From Cytophagaceae bacterium (lineage in GTDB: Bacteria; Bacteroidota; Bacteroidia; Flavobacteriales; Flavobacteriaceae), in contig PALD01000080.1 of assembly GCA_002710685.1 (NCBI GenBank), positions 62,001 through 126,000 of the forward strand: a stretch of 64,000 bases of DNA, given 5' to 3'. Both the position numbers and the translations under genes were made by a program. The notes beneath the pieces were generated by a model. That model saw nothing but the letters and a program-made list of their open reading frames with translations. It was not told the DNA's origin and made no database searches. Positions 43,280-53,255 of this stretch are shown in pieces. Position 1 is the first letter of the stretch. Each line of letters begins with the position of its first letter.

Positions 43280-44731
43280 ATGCCTAGCACTATCCCAGGT
43301 GACAAAGAGTTTGAAAACATACCTTCAATCGAGGCCAAAGCGCTGAGAATAAACCTGAACCAAAACATCTACGGGAGTTTTGCCGAAATAGGCGCCGGCC
43401 AGGAAACGGTAAGGCATTTTTTTAGGGCAGGCGGTGCCAGTGGTACCATTGCAAAAGCCATGTCAGCCTATGACAAAGACTTTAGTGATGCCATCTATGG
43501 CATTGAGGATGATAGGCGGTATGTGACCGAGGCCAGGCTCAAGAAAATGCTCACGCACGAGACCAACCTACTACAAAACAGGATTTCTCGTGACAAGAAC
43601 CCCAACAAGCTTTACTTTACCTATGCAAATACCGTTGCCACGATAGATTTTGCAAAAAAGTTCAAAGGGCACGGCTGGGTAGGTATACGCTACCAGGTTG
43701 AACCAGACAGTGATTTTAACGAGATCATACTACACGTACGTTTTCACGAAAACGACGCACGCCTACAACAGCTCACCCTAGGTGTTATGGGTGTCAACCT
43801 TGTTTATGGGGCTTATTACAAACATGATTCTCCTAAAAAGCTGCTAAGGTATCTTTATGACCATATAGACAAGGATAAGATAGAGATAGACACCATAAAC
43901 TTCAGTGGTCCTCAATTTGACCGTGTGGATAACCGCTTGATGAGCCTTCAACTGCTCAAGAATGGTTTTACCGAGGCAGTGATGTTTGGCCCAGATGGCA
44001 ACAATATCCTGGCAGGTAAGATCTTATATAAAAAGAACATACTTGCCCTACGCGGAAGCTTTAGACCGGTCACCAAGGTTAATATGGATATGTATGAAAA
44101 ATCCCTAGAGCTTTTTCTCAACGAGAGCCGGGTAAACAAGGACAAGACAGAGGTTATATTTGAAATTACCCTCTCAAACCTGCGTGCTGAGGGAGAAATA
44201 GATGAAAAGGATTTTATGGACCGTGCCCAGTTGCTTTGCAACCTGGGACAGACGGTCATGATTTCAAATTTTCAGGAGTACTATAAACTCGTGGAATTCT
44301 TCTCTAGATATACCAAGGAACGTCTCGCTCTAGCCATGGGTGTCAATAACCTGGTGGATATATTTGATGAATCATATTACCGCCATCTAAGCGGTGGCAT
44401 CCTGGAAGCCTTCGGCAAACTGTTCTTTAAAGACTTAAGGGTTTACCTCTACCCCATGCAAGATCCTGAAACCGGCGAACTCACCACCAGTGAAAACCTT
44501 AAGGTACACCCCAGGATGAAAGAACTCTACAAGTTCTTTAAATACAACGGCAGGGTTGTGGATATTGAAAACTACAATCCAGATATACTCACAATCTTCT
44601 CCCGTGAGGTGTTGAAAATGATATCACAGGGACAGTCTGGCTGGGAAAAATTGCTTCCTGAGGGTATTGCTTCTATAATCAAGGAACAAAAGTTGTTTGG
44701 CTATAAAGAAGAAAAGCTTGAAAAGGCTTGA
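43280..44731 (+). CDS. Large conserved protein of unknown function
   Basis: 483 residues, without a signal peptide. It begins with IPSIEAKALRINLNQNIYGSFAEIGAGQETVRHFFRAGGASGTIAKAMSAYDKDFSDAIYG, a very well preserved segment in related flavobacteria as I recall. Public records sometimes call it a TonB-dependent receptor or a nucleotidyltransferase. I see neither a TonB box, plug or barrel pattern nor an HxGH motif, so I leave it unnamed. The sequence looks cytoplasmic with mixed alpha/beta content. A -7-like TACCTTTG (43230-43237) lies 42 bases upstream. Confidence 0.8.
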   Translation: MPSTIPGDKEFENIPSIEAKALRINLNQNIYGSFAEIGAGQETVRHFFRAGGASGTIAKAMSAYDKDFSDAIYGIEDDRRYVTEARLKKMLTHETNLLQNRISRDKNPNKLYFTYANTVATIDFAKKFKGHGWVGIRYQVEPDSDFNEIILHVRFHENDARLQQLTLGVMGVNLVYGAYYKHDSPKKLLRYLYDHIDKDKIEIDTINFSGPQFDRVDNRLMSLQLLKNGFTEAVMFGPDGNNILAGKILYKKNILALRGSFRPVTKVNMDMYEKSLELFLNESRVNKDKTEVIFEITLSNLRAEGEIDEKDFMDRAQLLCNLGQTVMISNFQEYYKLVEFFSRYTKERLALAMGVNNLVDIFDESYYRHLSGGILEAFGKLFFKDLRVYLYPMQDPETGELTTSENLKVHPRMKELYKFFKYNGRVVDIENYNPDILTIFSREVLKMISQGQSGWEKLLPEGIASIIKEQKLFGYKEEKLEKA

Positions 44732-44881
44732 TAACAATACGAAGTAGCAACTGATATTTTTTACAAGTAATTCTTTTTTAATTGAATTTCATCGTGATAA
44801 TGTGTTTTTAAACGATAAAATTTTATTTTTGTAGTGCTCAATTACCTGATAGTCCTATTACTATCATAACAGACCTGTACT

Positions 44882-47800
44882 ATGAAAAAAACTACTTTGC
44901 CCCTGAAGTTCTTTTTTTTATCACTCCTGTGCATCTTCTTACATGCAGGAGCATTGTATTCACAGGTTACTATTAACAATGAAAATTTTGAAAATGGATT
45001 TGTTCAATGGCAAGATGGGGGGGCAAACTGTGATTTAACTAATCCAGGAGCAATACAGGGTACTTATAGTGCACTCCTTTCCCTGACAGGCAATACCAGA
45101 TCTAACACACTTGATTTAACACAATATTCCTCACTACAATTTAGCTTTTCATTTAAAGCTCAAGATTGGGATAATTCTAATGATTATTTTGTTTTGGAAT
45201 ATAGCTCAAATGGTGGGATTAATTATACTCAAATCAAGAAATACACGGGTACCGTAGAAATTACTGCAAATAATCAAGTTTATAATGACAACTTGACAAT
45301 TATTCCTTCTGGTTCAATAACGTTCACAAATAATGCAGTATTTAGAATAAGAAACAATACCGACTCAAGTGGAGGTTGGACGCCAGTATATGATTATACA
45401 TATATTGACAATATTCTGATTACAGGAACTTTATTAAACGCTCCAGAAATCAAAATTTCTGGTAACGGAAATGAAATTGTAGATGGCGACACCACGCCCT
45501 CAACTGCTGACAATACCGACTTTGGGACAACAAATGCCATAACCGCAGTCACCAAAACGTTTACCATAGAGAACACAGGAAATCAAAATTTAAGCCTTAC
45601 CGGCACACCGCGTGTCAATATCAGTGGGACAAATGCGTCGAGCTTTTCTGTAGCTACCATACCTAGCCCAACCACAACTCCCGGTAACTCTACCACCTTT
45701 TCCATAACCTTTACCCCTTCAGGATATGGTACATTTAATGCTTCGGTATCGATTGCTAATAATGACGGTAATGAGAATCCTTACAATTTTAATATCCGGG
45801 CAACGGTAGCATTAACTGAAAGCGATTATACCACAATATATTTTGAAGATTTTGATAATGATGATGGGGGATGGTCTCCAGTAAATATCAATTTTCTTTT
45901 CTCTAATACAATATGGAGCTGGGGCAAAAATGGGAAATCTGGAGAAACAGGTGAAGGAAATTACTGGTATACAAATAATTATAATGATTATTCAAATAAT
46001 TCTTATACCACGGTTACAAGCCCATCAATAAATTTAACTGGATATGAAAATTTAAAAATCAGCTTGGATATTAGAAGAGCTATCAGTGACTCTAATGATG
46101 GTTATAATTTACAGTATTCCACAAACAATGGAGCTTCTTGGTCAGTTTTAGGTTCTCAGGGTAGTAGTACATATTGGTATGATTATTCCAATGTATCCTC
46201 TTTAGGGGGTCCCGGCTGGTCGGCGACTGATTCTTGGGGTACCCCTGGGGATGGTAAATCAAGATTTGTCAATCCATCATTAAGCTTACCATCTTCTCTG
46301 AACAATAATCCGAATGTTAGATTTAGAATCGTATTTAGATCAAATAATAATTCAACCTCTGATGGAGCTAACTTTGATAACATAATCATAACTGGATCAA
46401 GAATCACACCTATTGCCGAACCTGTTGCTGGGCCTGCTAATATTAAAAATAAATTAAGGTTATGGTTAGACTCAAAAAAAATATCTAGTACTACTGATGG
46501 CAATGCATTACCTAATTGGAGTGATAATGCAAGAAATAATGATGCTGTTTCAGTTTTTAATACCACAAACCCTACCTTCAGAGATAATGAAAATAAAAAT
46601 ATAAACTATAATCCGGTAGTTGAATTTGACAGAGGGCAGAAACAGTTATTAAGAGGTAAAGGAGGATATTTTAGTCAGGATTATTATGTAGCATTTAAAA
46701 CAAATTCCCCCGTTGACAATACAAGTGCTAATAGACAAGCCGTAATTTCTGGAAGAACTTCAATAGACCAATTTAGCGAAGATGGTACAGGGCTAACTTT
46801 GGGGAGCATCACTGTAAGATACAATAATGAAGTTATCGCCCATAACAAATCATCCGTAGCTGCATCTCCAGATAATATTTCATACGGGAGAGCATATACA
46901 ACATCATCAGATGAAAAAATTGATCATATCGCAATTATAAATGTTAAGAATAATGCCTCAGGAACACAAACTGAAATTTATTATAATGGAAAAAAAATTG
47001 ATAATACAACAGGAAAATCCAACAATGGAAATGGAAGTAATTTAAATTTCAGTGAATGGAATAATCTTGTATATAATCTTGGTGTTGGTAGATTTAGCCT
47101 AAACGGTAATGTAGATGCCTATTTTGATGGGCGTATGATGGAGGTTATAAGTTTTGGCGAAAGCAAAACAACTTTAGAGCAGCAAAAAATATACAGCTAT
47201 CTAGCCATTAAAAATGGTATAAGTCTGCACAACCCAAACAGCATTTACACTTGGACAAATGGCTGGGAAATAGCCGATCAAGACTACATAGATAGTGATG
47301 GTAACATCATTTGGGATGTTTCAGCAAATTCTGGTTTTAATTATCGGGTTGCAGGTATAGGTAGAGACGATAATTCTGGCTTAAGCCAAAAACAGTCTCA
47401 AAGTGAACATACAGATAATTTAATCACCATGTCATTAGGTGAACGTTATACCACAAATAGCGCAAATACCTATTCTTTCACAAACGACAAGGATTTCCTG
47501 ATGTGGGGCAACGATAATGGCTCCATGACAGCGGGCAGCACGGTACAAGTTGACTTGAGTGCAAGCACGGGTGCTGCTGGTTTACAAACCACTGTGGATT
47601 TTATACCCATCAACAGGACCTGGAAGGTTGTAGAGACCAAACAGGCCGGTACCGGGGTTCCAGAAGTTACCGTAAGTATTGATGAAACCGCCCTTACATC
47701 AGTGTTAACCCCACCAGGGGATTTCTTGATGTTTATTTCAAACACTTCCACCTTTGATCCCTCTGCAGAGGTTCGCGTAATGAAATCTAATGGTTCTAAG

Positions 47801-50458
47801 CTCGAGGCTACCTATGACTTTGATGGAACAAAATATATAACCTTTGGCTACGCGCCCGAAAAGACATACGTTAGATCTATAAAATTTAACGGCAGTACTG
47901 ATTATATGGATGCTGATGATAATTTGGATTTGGCATCAAACTTTACCATGTCTGCCTGGATAAGGCCCACTGCCTCGGGTACATTGCTGTCAAAGAGCAA
48001 CCCCGGCTTTTCTCAAGGATATGAATTAAAACTTGAAAATGACTTTACTTTAAAATTTGAGTATAAAGGGTCTTTTGATAGCCGTTCCATAGACTCAGAT
48101 GTTGTCTTGCCACACGATGAGTGGCACCATGTTGCCGTTAGTTATAACGGTACTTATTTACAAATGTACATTGATGGTTTTGTTGCCGAGCGTTCAGCAG
48201 AAAACTTCACTCCAGAAAACAATGATTTCTCCTTTCTCATAGGCGCTTCTGGCAGTTCAAAAAACCCCAGTAATTTCTTTGCAGGACATATTGATGAGGT
48301 AAGGGTATGGAATACCGCCTTATCTCAACAACAAATACAGTATATCATGAATCAGGAAATTGAACAATTTTCTGATGCCAGTGTCAATGGTAAGATCGTG
48401 CCCCAAGATATATTGAAAAATGACGTAAGGCCCATACCCTGGTCTAGTCTAGCGGGATATTACCCCATGACAAGATATACTTATACAAATGTCAAGGATG
48501 AGTCAGGCTACAACAACACCGCTGCTATAATTCAGCTCAAAACAGTGGATTATCAAACGGCTCCCCTACCCTATGAATCAAGGGCCAATGGTGCCTGGAC
48601 TACAGATGCAACCTGGTTGAACAATACCGTACAGCCATTGCCCAATGCAGCTTCACTGGTAGATCCCACTGAAAAAGTAGATTGGAACATTGTCAAGACA
48701 AACCATATCATCACCACAACAGATGATATTACGCTCCTGGCCTTGTTTCTACAATCAAATTCCATCACGACAGGAAGTGGTTATAAAATGGACATCTCCC
48801 ATTATCTTGAATTGGATGGCCTTCTTGACCTTAAAGGAGAATCCCAATTGGTACAACGCTATAACAGCGAATTGAAACCTTCAAGTTCAGGTTACATCCT
48901 GCAAAGACAGCAAGGCACCGCAAACAAGTATAACTACAATTACTGGACCTCTCCCGTGAACCCACAAAACATAACAGCCAACAATACTGACTGGTCCATT
49001 AAAGGCATATTTAAGGATGAAAGCACGGGCAGTGTTGAAAACCTATGGTTCAGCGGTGGGTATGACGGGCAACCCACAAGTCCAGCAACCATAAGTACCT
49101 TCTGGTTATATAAGTTCGCTAACCTGGATGGTGATTATGACAACTGGCAAAAGATAGGAGAAAACAGTTTATTGCATGTGGGTGAGGCTTTTACCATGAA
49201 AGGCCCAGGAAGTGGCGGAATTTCAGACACATATAATGGTTATGTTTTTAAAGGAAAACCTAACAATGCCACATCTAGGTCAACGGTACAGCTACCCATC
49301 ACGGCAGGTAAAAGTTACCTGATAGGCAACCCATTTCCATCAGCACTGGATGCAAACGACTTTATAAATGCTAACAATATGCTTTCGGGCACGCTGTACT
49401 TCTGGGAGCACTGGGGTGGAGAAAGCCACAATCTTAGGGACTACCAGGGTGGCTACGCCATGTACAACCTCTCTGGGGGCACCCAGGCCATGGCAGACCC
49501 GTTAGTCAGCCAGACCAATGCCAATGGAGCACTAAAGGGTGCACCTCAAAGATACATTCCCGTGGGTCAGGGATTTTTTGTGGACGGTGATACCAGTGGT
49601 AACATCATATTTGATAATTCACAGCGTGATTTTGTTCGGGAACCTAGTGGCAGCTCCGTTTTCTTCTTGACCTCAGACCACCCCCAGACCAACTCTGCAA
49701 CGAGAGACAGGTCAATACCAAACATCCAGTTACCTCCAGACGATAGTGCCAAGGATCTTGAAGATTTGCGGGCAAAAATCAGGTTAGGGTTTGACAATAG
49801 AGATGATAAGCATAGGCAATTACTCGTGACCGAAGACCCCAATACAACCATGGGGCGTGACAAGAAATATGATGGAAAAGTCTATGAAATCCTGCCAGAT
49901 GACATGAACTGGAAGATAGGACAGGACAACTACGTCATTCAGGGAATCCCAAAATTTGACCAGGACCTCGTACTCCCACTTATGCTAAAAATAGATAACG
50001 CAGGTCTTGTTACAATAAAAATAGACAGCTTGCAAAACTTTCCTGAAAGCCTGGATGTATTGATAAAAGATAAGGTTCAAAACACATACACAAACCTTCG
50101 CGAGACCACATTTACCATCAACCTGGAAAGAAATACCTACAATGACAGGTTTGAACTCGTCTTTAAAGATGGAAACGGCAACGGTAGTCTTGGCCTAGAA
50201 GATGAAACCCTTACCGCCAGTGATATATCCATATTTTACAGAAAAGTGGACAAGAATATAGTCATTAGAAAATCTCAAGCAGCCAAGGTGACCGCTGCTA
50301 GGCTTTATAACATTTTGGGACAGGAAATACAGGTATATAAAATTGATGAGCCTTACGGCGAAAACACCTTGCCCGTCAACAATATCGCTACCGGTACCTA
50401 TTTATTAAAACTGGATACAAATGGCGGCACGATCACTAAAAAACTGATTATAAACTAA
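44882..50458 (+). CDS. Giant secreted LamG-domain protein with type IX secretion C-terminal signal
   Basis: 1858 residues. A signal peptide (about 1-27) is followed by a MAM/jelly-roll-like domain (about 30-180). Next come a choice-of-anchor-D-type domain (185-300), a second jelly-roll-like domain (310-505), a concanavalin-like segment (515-770), a DUF8202-like region (770-870) and a LamG domain (about 998-1150). A long beta-rich part leads to a C-terminal sorting domain (about 1785-1858) ending in YLLKLDTNGGTITKKLIIN. The protein is probably exported by type IX secretion and attached to the surface as an adhesin. Promoter-like TATTTTTG is at 44824-44831. The 5' third is clearly AT-richer than the rest. 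Confidence 0.88.
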   Translation: MKKTTLPLKFFFLSLLCIFLHAGALYSQVTINNENFENGFVQWQDGGANCDLTNPGAIQGTYSALLSLTGNTRSNTLDLTQYSSLQFSFSFKAQDWDNSNDYFVLEYSSNGGINYTQIKKYTGTVEITANNQVYNDNLTIIPSGSITFTNNAVFRIRNNTDSSGGWTPVYDYTYIDNILITGTLLNAPEIKISGNGNEIVDGDTTPSTADNTDFGTTNAITAVTKTFTIENTGNQNLSLTGTPRVNISGTNASSFSVATIPSPTTTPGNSTTFSITFTPSGYGTFNASVSIANNDGNENPYNFNIRATVALTESDYTTIYFEDFDNDDGGWSPVNINFLFSNTIWSWGKNGKSGETGEGNYWYTNNYNDYSNNSYTTVTSPSINLTGYENLKISLDIRRAISDSNDGYNLQYSTNNGASWSVLGSQGSSTYWYDYSNVSSLGGPGWSATDSWGTPGDGKSRFVNPSLSLPSSLNNNPNVRFRIVFRSNNNSTSDGANFDNIIITGSRITPIAEPVAGPANIKNKLRLWLDSKKISSTTDGNALPNWSDNARNNDAVSVFNTTNPTFRDNENKNINYNPVVEFDRGQKQLLRGKGGYFSQDYYVAFKTNSPVDNTSANRQAVISGRTSIDQFSEDGTGLTLGSITVRYNNEVIAHNKSSVAASPDNISYGRAYTTSSDEKIDHIAIINVKNNASGTQTEIYYNGKKIDNTTGKSNNGNGSNLNFSEWNNLVYNLGVGRFSLNGNVDAYFDGRMMEVISFGESKTTLEQQKIYSYLAIKNGISLHNPNSIYTWTNGWEIADQDYIDSDGNIIWDVSANSGFNYRVAGIGRDDNSGLSQKQSQSEHTDNLITMSLGERYTTNSANTYSFTNDKDFLMWGNDNGSMTAGSTVQVDLSASTGAAGLQTTVDFIPINRTWKVVETKQAGTGVPEVTVSIDETALTSVLTPPGDFLMFISNTSTFDPSAEVRVMKSNGSKLEATYDFDGTKYITFGYAPEKTYVRSIKFNGSTDYMDADDNLDLASNFTMSAWIRPTASGTLLSKSNPGFSQGYELKLENDFTLKFEYKGSFDSRSIDSDVVLPHDEWHHVAVSYNGTYLQMYIDGFVAERSAENFTPENNDFSFLIGASGSSKNPSNFFAGHIDEVRVWNTALSQQQIQYIMNQEIEQFSDASVNGKIVPQDILKNDVRPIPWSSLAGYYPMTRYTYTNVKDESGYNNTAAIIQLKTVDYQTAPLPYESRANGAWTTDATWLNNTVQPLPNAASLVDPTEKVDWNIVKTNHIITTTDDITLLALFLQSNSITTGSGYKMDISHYLELDGLLDLKGESQLVQRYNSELKPSSSGYILQRQQGTANKYNYNYWTSPVNPQNITANNTDWSIKGIFKDESTGSVENLWFSGGYDGQPTSPATISTFWLYKFANLDGDYDNWQKIGENSLLHVGEAFTMKGPGSGGISDTYNGYVFKGKPNNATSRSTVQLPITAGKSYLIGNPFPSALDANDFINANNMLSGTLYFWEHWGGESHNLRDYQGGYAMYNLSGGTQAMADPLVSQTNANGALKGAPQRYIPVGQGFFVDGDTSGNIIFDNSQRDFVREPSGSSVFFLTSDHPQTNSATRDRSIPNIQLPPDDSAKDLEDLRAKIRLGFDNRDDKHRQLLVTEDPNTTMGRDKKYDGKVYEILPDDMNWKIGQDNYVIQGIPKFDQDLVLPLMLKIDNAGLVTIKIDSLQNFPESLDVLIKDKVQNTYTNLRETTFTINLERNTYNDRFELVFKDGNGNGSLGLEDETLTASDISIFYRKVDKNIVIRKSQAAKVTAARLYNILGQEIQVYKIDEPYGENTLPVNNIATGTYLLKLDTNGGTITKKLIIN

Positions 50459-51843
50459 GATTGCCCACGGGATGCAGCAATGGTCTTTACCAGCTCGCTT
50501 GCATCAACCTTGTGCTGTTCCCCGCTTTTCATATTCTTTAAGGTAAGATATCCTTCAGCCATTTCCTGCGTACCGGCGAGCACCACATAAGGAATGTTCC
50601 TGCGGTCAGCATACCCCATTTGTTTTTTCATTTTGGCAGCATCAGGATACAGCTCTGCCATCACGTTGCCAGATCTCAGCGTCTTGATGATCTTAAGGCA
50701 GTACAAGGCCTCCTTTTCTCCAAAATTGAGAAAAAGCACATCAGTTTCCCTGATGGCTGTCGTGGGGAAAAGGTCCAGTTCTTCAAGGGCAAGATAGATA
50801 CGGTCAAGCCCAAAGGAAATTCCCACCCCGCTCATATCATTAAGGCCAAAAATACCGGTGAGGTCATCATACCGGCCCCCACCGCCTATGCTTCCTATCT
50901 TTACCGAAGCAGGTGCCGAAACCTCAAAGATGCTTCCCGTATAATAGTTCAATCCACGGGCAAGCGTTACATCTAGGTCAAGCGTTGCAGTCTCAAGGCC
51001 CAATATTTTTGTAGCTTCGAGTATAAATCTTGTTTCGCGTATACCATCCTTCCCTATTGCAGATTCTCCCATGATGGCATCCAGCTGCTCCAGTTTGTGC
51101 AACGGTTCACCACTTAGGTTAAAGATGGGTTTTAATTTCGCAATAGCGTTATCATCAATACCATTTTCACGCATCTCCTTGATAACTCCCTCCTCGCCTA
51201 TTTTATCAAGCTTATCGAGTGCTACGGTAAAAGGGATGAGCTTATCTCCCGCACCTATGATTTCTGCAAGGCCTGATAATATCTTGCGGTTGTTGATCCT
51301 TATGGAAACACCTTTTAGATTTAATTTTGTAAAAACGGTATCGTACAGTTGTATAAAATCAATCTCCTGTAACAGTGAGGTTGAGCCCACTGCATCTGCG
51401 TCGCACTGATAAAATTCGCGAAAACGCCCCTTTTGTGGCCTATCTGCACGCCACACGGGCTGCACTTGATAGCGTTTAAAGGGAAATGTAAGCTCGTTTT
51501 GATGCTGTACCACATAGCGCGCAAAGGGCACGGTAAGGTCGTAGCGCAACGCTTTATCTGAAATCTCGGTGGTCAATGCGCCACTGTCTTTACTTGCATA
51601 GGCCTCCTCGGTAACCTTGGAGAGGTAATCACCACTATTCAATATCTTAAAAGTAAGCCGGTCACCTTCATCCCCGTATTTTCCCATAAGGGTGCTGCTG
51701 TTCTCAAAAGAAGGTGTTTCTATGGGTTGAAACCCAAATTGCTCAAAGCTTTGCTTGAGTATATCTATAATATAGTTTCTACGTAAAACCTCTTCTGGCG
51801 AAAAATCTCTTGTTCCCTTAGGAATACTGGGTTTTTGTGACAT
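50455..51843 (-). CDS. hisS: Histidine-tRNA ligase
   Basis: 462 residues from the ATG at 51843 (MSQKPSIPKGTRDFSPEEVL); the open frame upstream of it is not needed. Class II synthetase motif 1 is around GFQPIETPSFENSS, motif 2 is PVWRADRPQKGRFREFYQCDAD, the histidine A motif is LARGLNYYTGSIFEV, and motif 3 is GVGISFGLDRIYLAL. The C-terminal anticodon-binding domain spans about 370-460. It charges tRNA-His. Its stop codon overlaps the last bases of the giant secreted protein in the opposite direction, and no terminator is visible between them. Confidence 0.97.
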   Translation of the reverse strand: MSQKPSIPKGTRDFSPEEVLRRNYIIDILKQSFEQFGFQPIETPSFENSSTLMGKYGDEGDRLTFKILNSGDYLSKVTEEAYASKDSGALTTEISDKALRYDLTVPFARYVVQHQNELTFPFKRYQVQPVWRADRPQKGRFREFYQCDADAVGSTSLLQEIDFIQLYDTVFTKLNLKGVSIRINNRKILSGLAEIIGAGDKLIPFTVALDKLDKIGEEGVIKEMRENGIDDNAIAKLKPIFNLSGEPLHKLEQLDAIMGESAIGKDGIRETRFILEATKILGLETATLDLDVTLARGLNYYTGSIFEVSAPASVKIGSIGGGGRYDDLTGIFGLNDMSGVGISFGLDRIYLALEELDLFPTTAIRETDVLFLNFGEKEALYCLKIIKTLRSGNVMAELYPDAAKMKKQMGYADRRNIPYVVLAGTQEMAEGYLTLKNMKSGEQHKVDASELVKTIAASRGQS

Positions 51844-51959
51844 GCAATTTTTTTTGTGGGATACAAATATCTTAATTTTTAACCGCAAGTACACCTTATT
51901 TTTAAAAACGAGTAACTTTATGCACCATTTTGCTACTCATGGGTAAGAACGCTTAACTT

Positions 51960-53201
51960 ATGCTATCACTTTTAGGAGAAAATATACGCATCGCATTCCA
52001 GGCAATCAAGAGCCAACTGCTGCGAACCATACTCACCGTTTTGATCATTGCCATAGGCATCACGGCACTTGTGGCCATCTTAAGCCTGGTACAGGCCCTG
52101 GGCAATACCATAACAAGTGATTTTTCATCCATGGGGGCAAACACATTTAACCTGCAACGCTATGAGTTTACCACGCAGCGTCGTGGCAGTGGCGAGACCC
52201 AAAAAATAAACCCCATACTCAACTATCGCCAGGTAAAGGAATTTAAGGATATTTATAACTATCCCGGCACACAGGTGTCAATCGCATTTACGGGCACTGG
52301 CACGGCAGAGGTAAAATATGAATCACAAGAAACAGACCCAGAGGTGACGGTCATGGGCGTCAATGAGAACTTCCTTGACAACTCGGGCCTGGAGCTTCAG
52401 GAGGGTAGAAATTTTAACCTCTTTGACATCCAGAACAACAATATGGTATGTGTACTGGGAAGCGATTTTACAAAAAACCTCTTCAAGAACATTGACCCTG
52501 TGGGCAAGACCATCAATATACGCGGCAACCGTTTTAAGGTAATAGGAATCCTGGAAGAAAAGGGATCTACCTTTGGCAACAATCAGGATTTACGGGTGTT
52601 GATACCCATAGAAGTGGCCCGCAGTGTCTACACACAGCCCAATATCAACTACCAGGTAAGTGTAAAGGTGGGCGACAAGAACATGATGGAAGGCGCCCAG
52701 GATGAAGCTGTCATCGCTTTTAGGAACATCAGGAGCCTTTCTCCCACGCAAGAAAACAACTTTGGCATCATGCGCAGCGATGACCTGCTCAACCAGGTTG
52801 CCGAAATTACCGGCGTACTGGGCATGGCCGCATGGATCATAAGCCTGATAACCATCTTTGGCTCATCAATCGCCCTGATGAACATCATGCTGGTCTCCGT
52901 GACCGAACGCACCCGCGAAATAGGCGTGAGAAAGGCACTGGGAGCAAAAAAGGGAACCGTAGCCGGTCAATTCTTGATAGAGACGATCATCGTGGGGCAA
53001 ATGGGCGGTATCCTGGGGATCATCCTTGGCATTTCCATAGGGTTGCTCATAAGTTCCTTTATTTCCTTTGAGTTTAGTGTGCCGTGGTTTGCCATGATTG
53101 CCGCTACCTTGATAACACTGGTGGTGGCCATTCTCTCAGGGCTGTTCCCCGCACTCAAGGCCGCTAGGCTGGACCCCATTGAATCCTTGAGGTATGAGTA
53201 G
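51960..53201 (+). CDS. ABC transporter permease, MacB/FtsX type
   Basis: 413 residues. An N-terminal membrane segment (about 20-44, TILTVLIIAIGITALVAILSLVQAL) is followed by a large periplasmic MacB-type domain (about 45-275). Three C-terminal membrane segments lie near 280-307, 334-358 and 370-395. The conserved MNIMLVSVTERTREIGVRKALGAKKGTVAGQFLIETII segment is the coupling helix that contacts the ATPase, and the end LDPIESLRYE is diagnostic. The ATPase subunit is not adjacent; the lolD-like ATPase at 36.3 kb is one possible partner. Substrate unknown. Confidence 0.93.
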   Translation: MLSLLGENIRIAFQAIKSQLLRTILTVLIIAIGITALVAILSLVQALGNTITSDFSSMGANTFNLQRYEFTTQRRGSGETQKINPILNYRQVKEFKDIYNYPGTQVSIAFTGTGTAEVKYESQETDPEVTVMGVNENFLDNSGLELQEGRNFNLFDIQNNNMVCVLGSDFTKNLFKNIDPVGKTINIRGNRFKVIGILEEKGSTFGNNQDLRVLIPIEVARSVYTQPNINYQVSVKVGDKNMMEGAQDEAVIAFRNIRSLSPTQENNFGIMRSDDLLNQVAEITGVLGMAAWIISLITIFGSSIALMNIMLVSVTERTREIGVRKALGAKKGTVAGQFLIETIIVGQMGGILGIILGISIGLLISSFISFEFSVPWFAMIAATLITLVVAILSGLFPALKAARLDPIESLRYE

Positions 53202-53238
53202 CTTTAATGTTTGGTACTAAGCTAAAATGTATGTGTCC

Positions 53239-53254
53239 CGCTTTCGCGAAAGCG
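53239..53254. repeat. Perfect palindrome CGCTTTCGCGAAAGCG
   Basis: A 16-base perfect palindrome in the 54-base gap between two convergent genes. It is the longest exact copy of the TTTCGCGAAA form of the dispersed family. It is not followed by a T-run, so it is not an ordinary terminator. Confidence 0.85.
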
Positions 53255-53255
53255 C

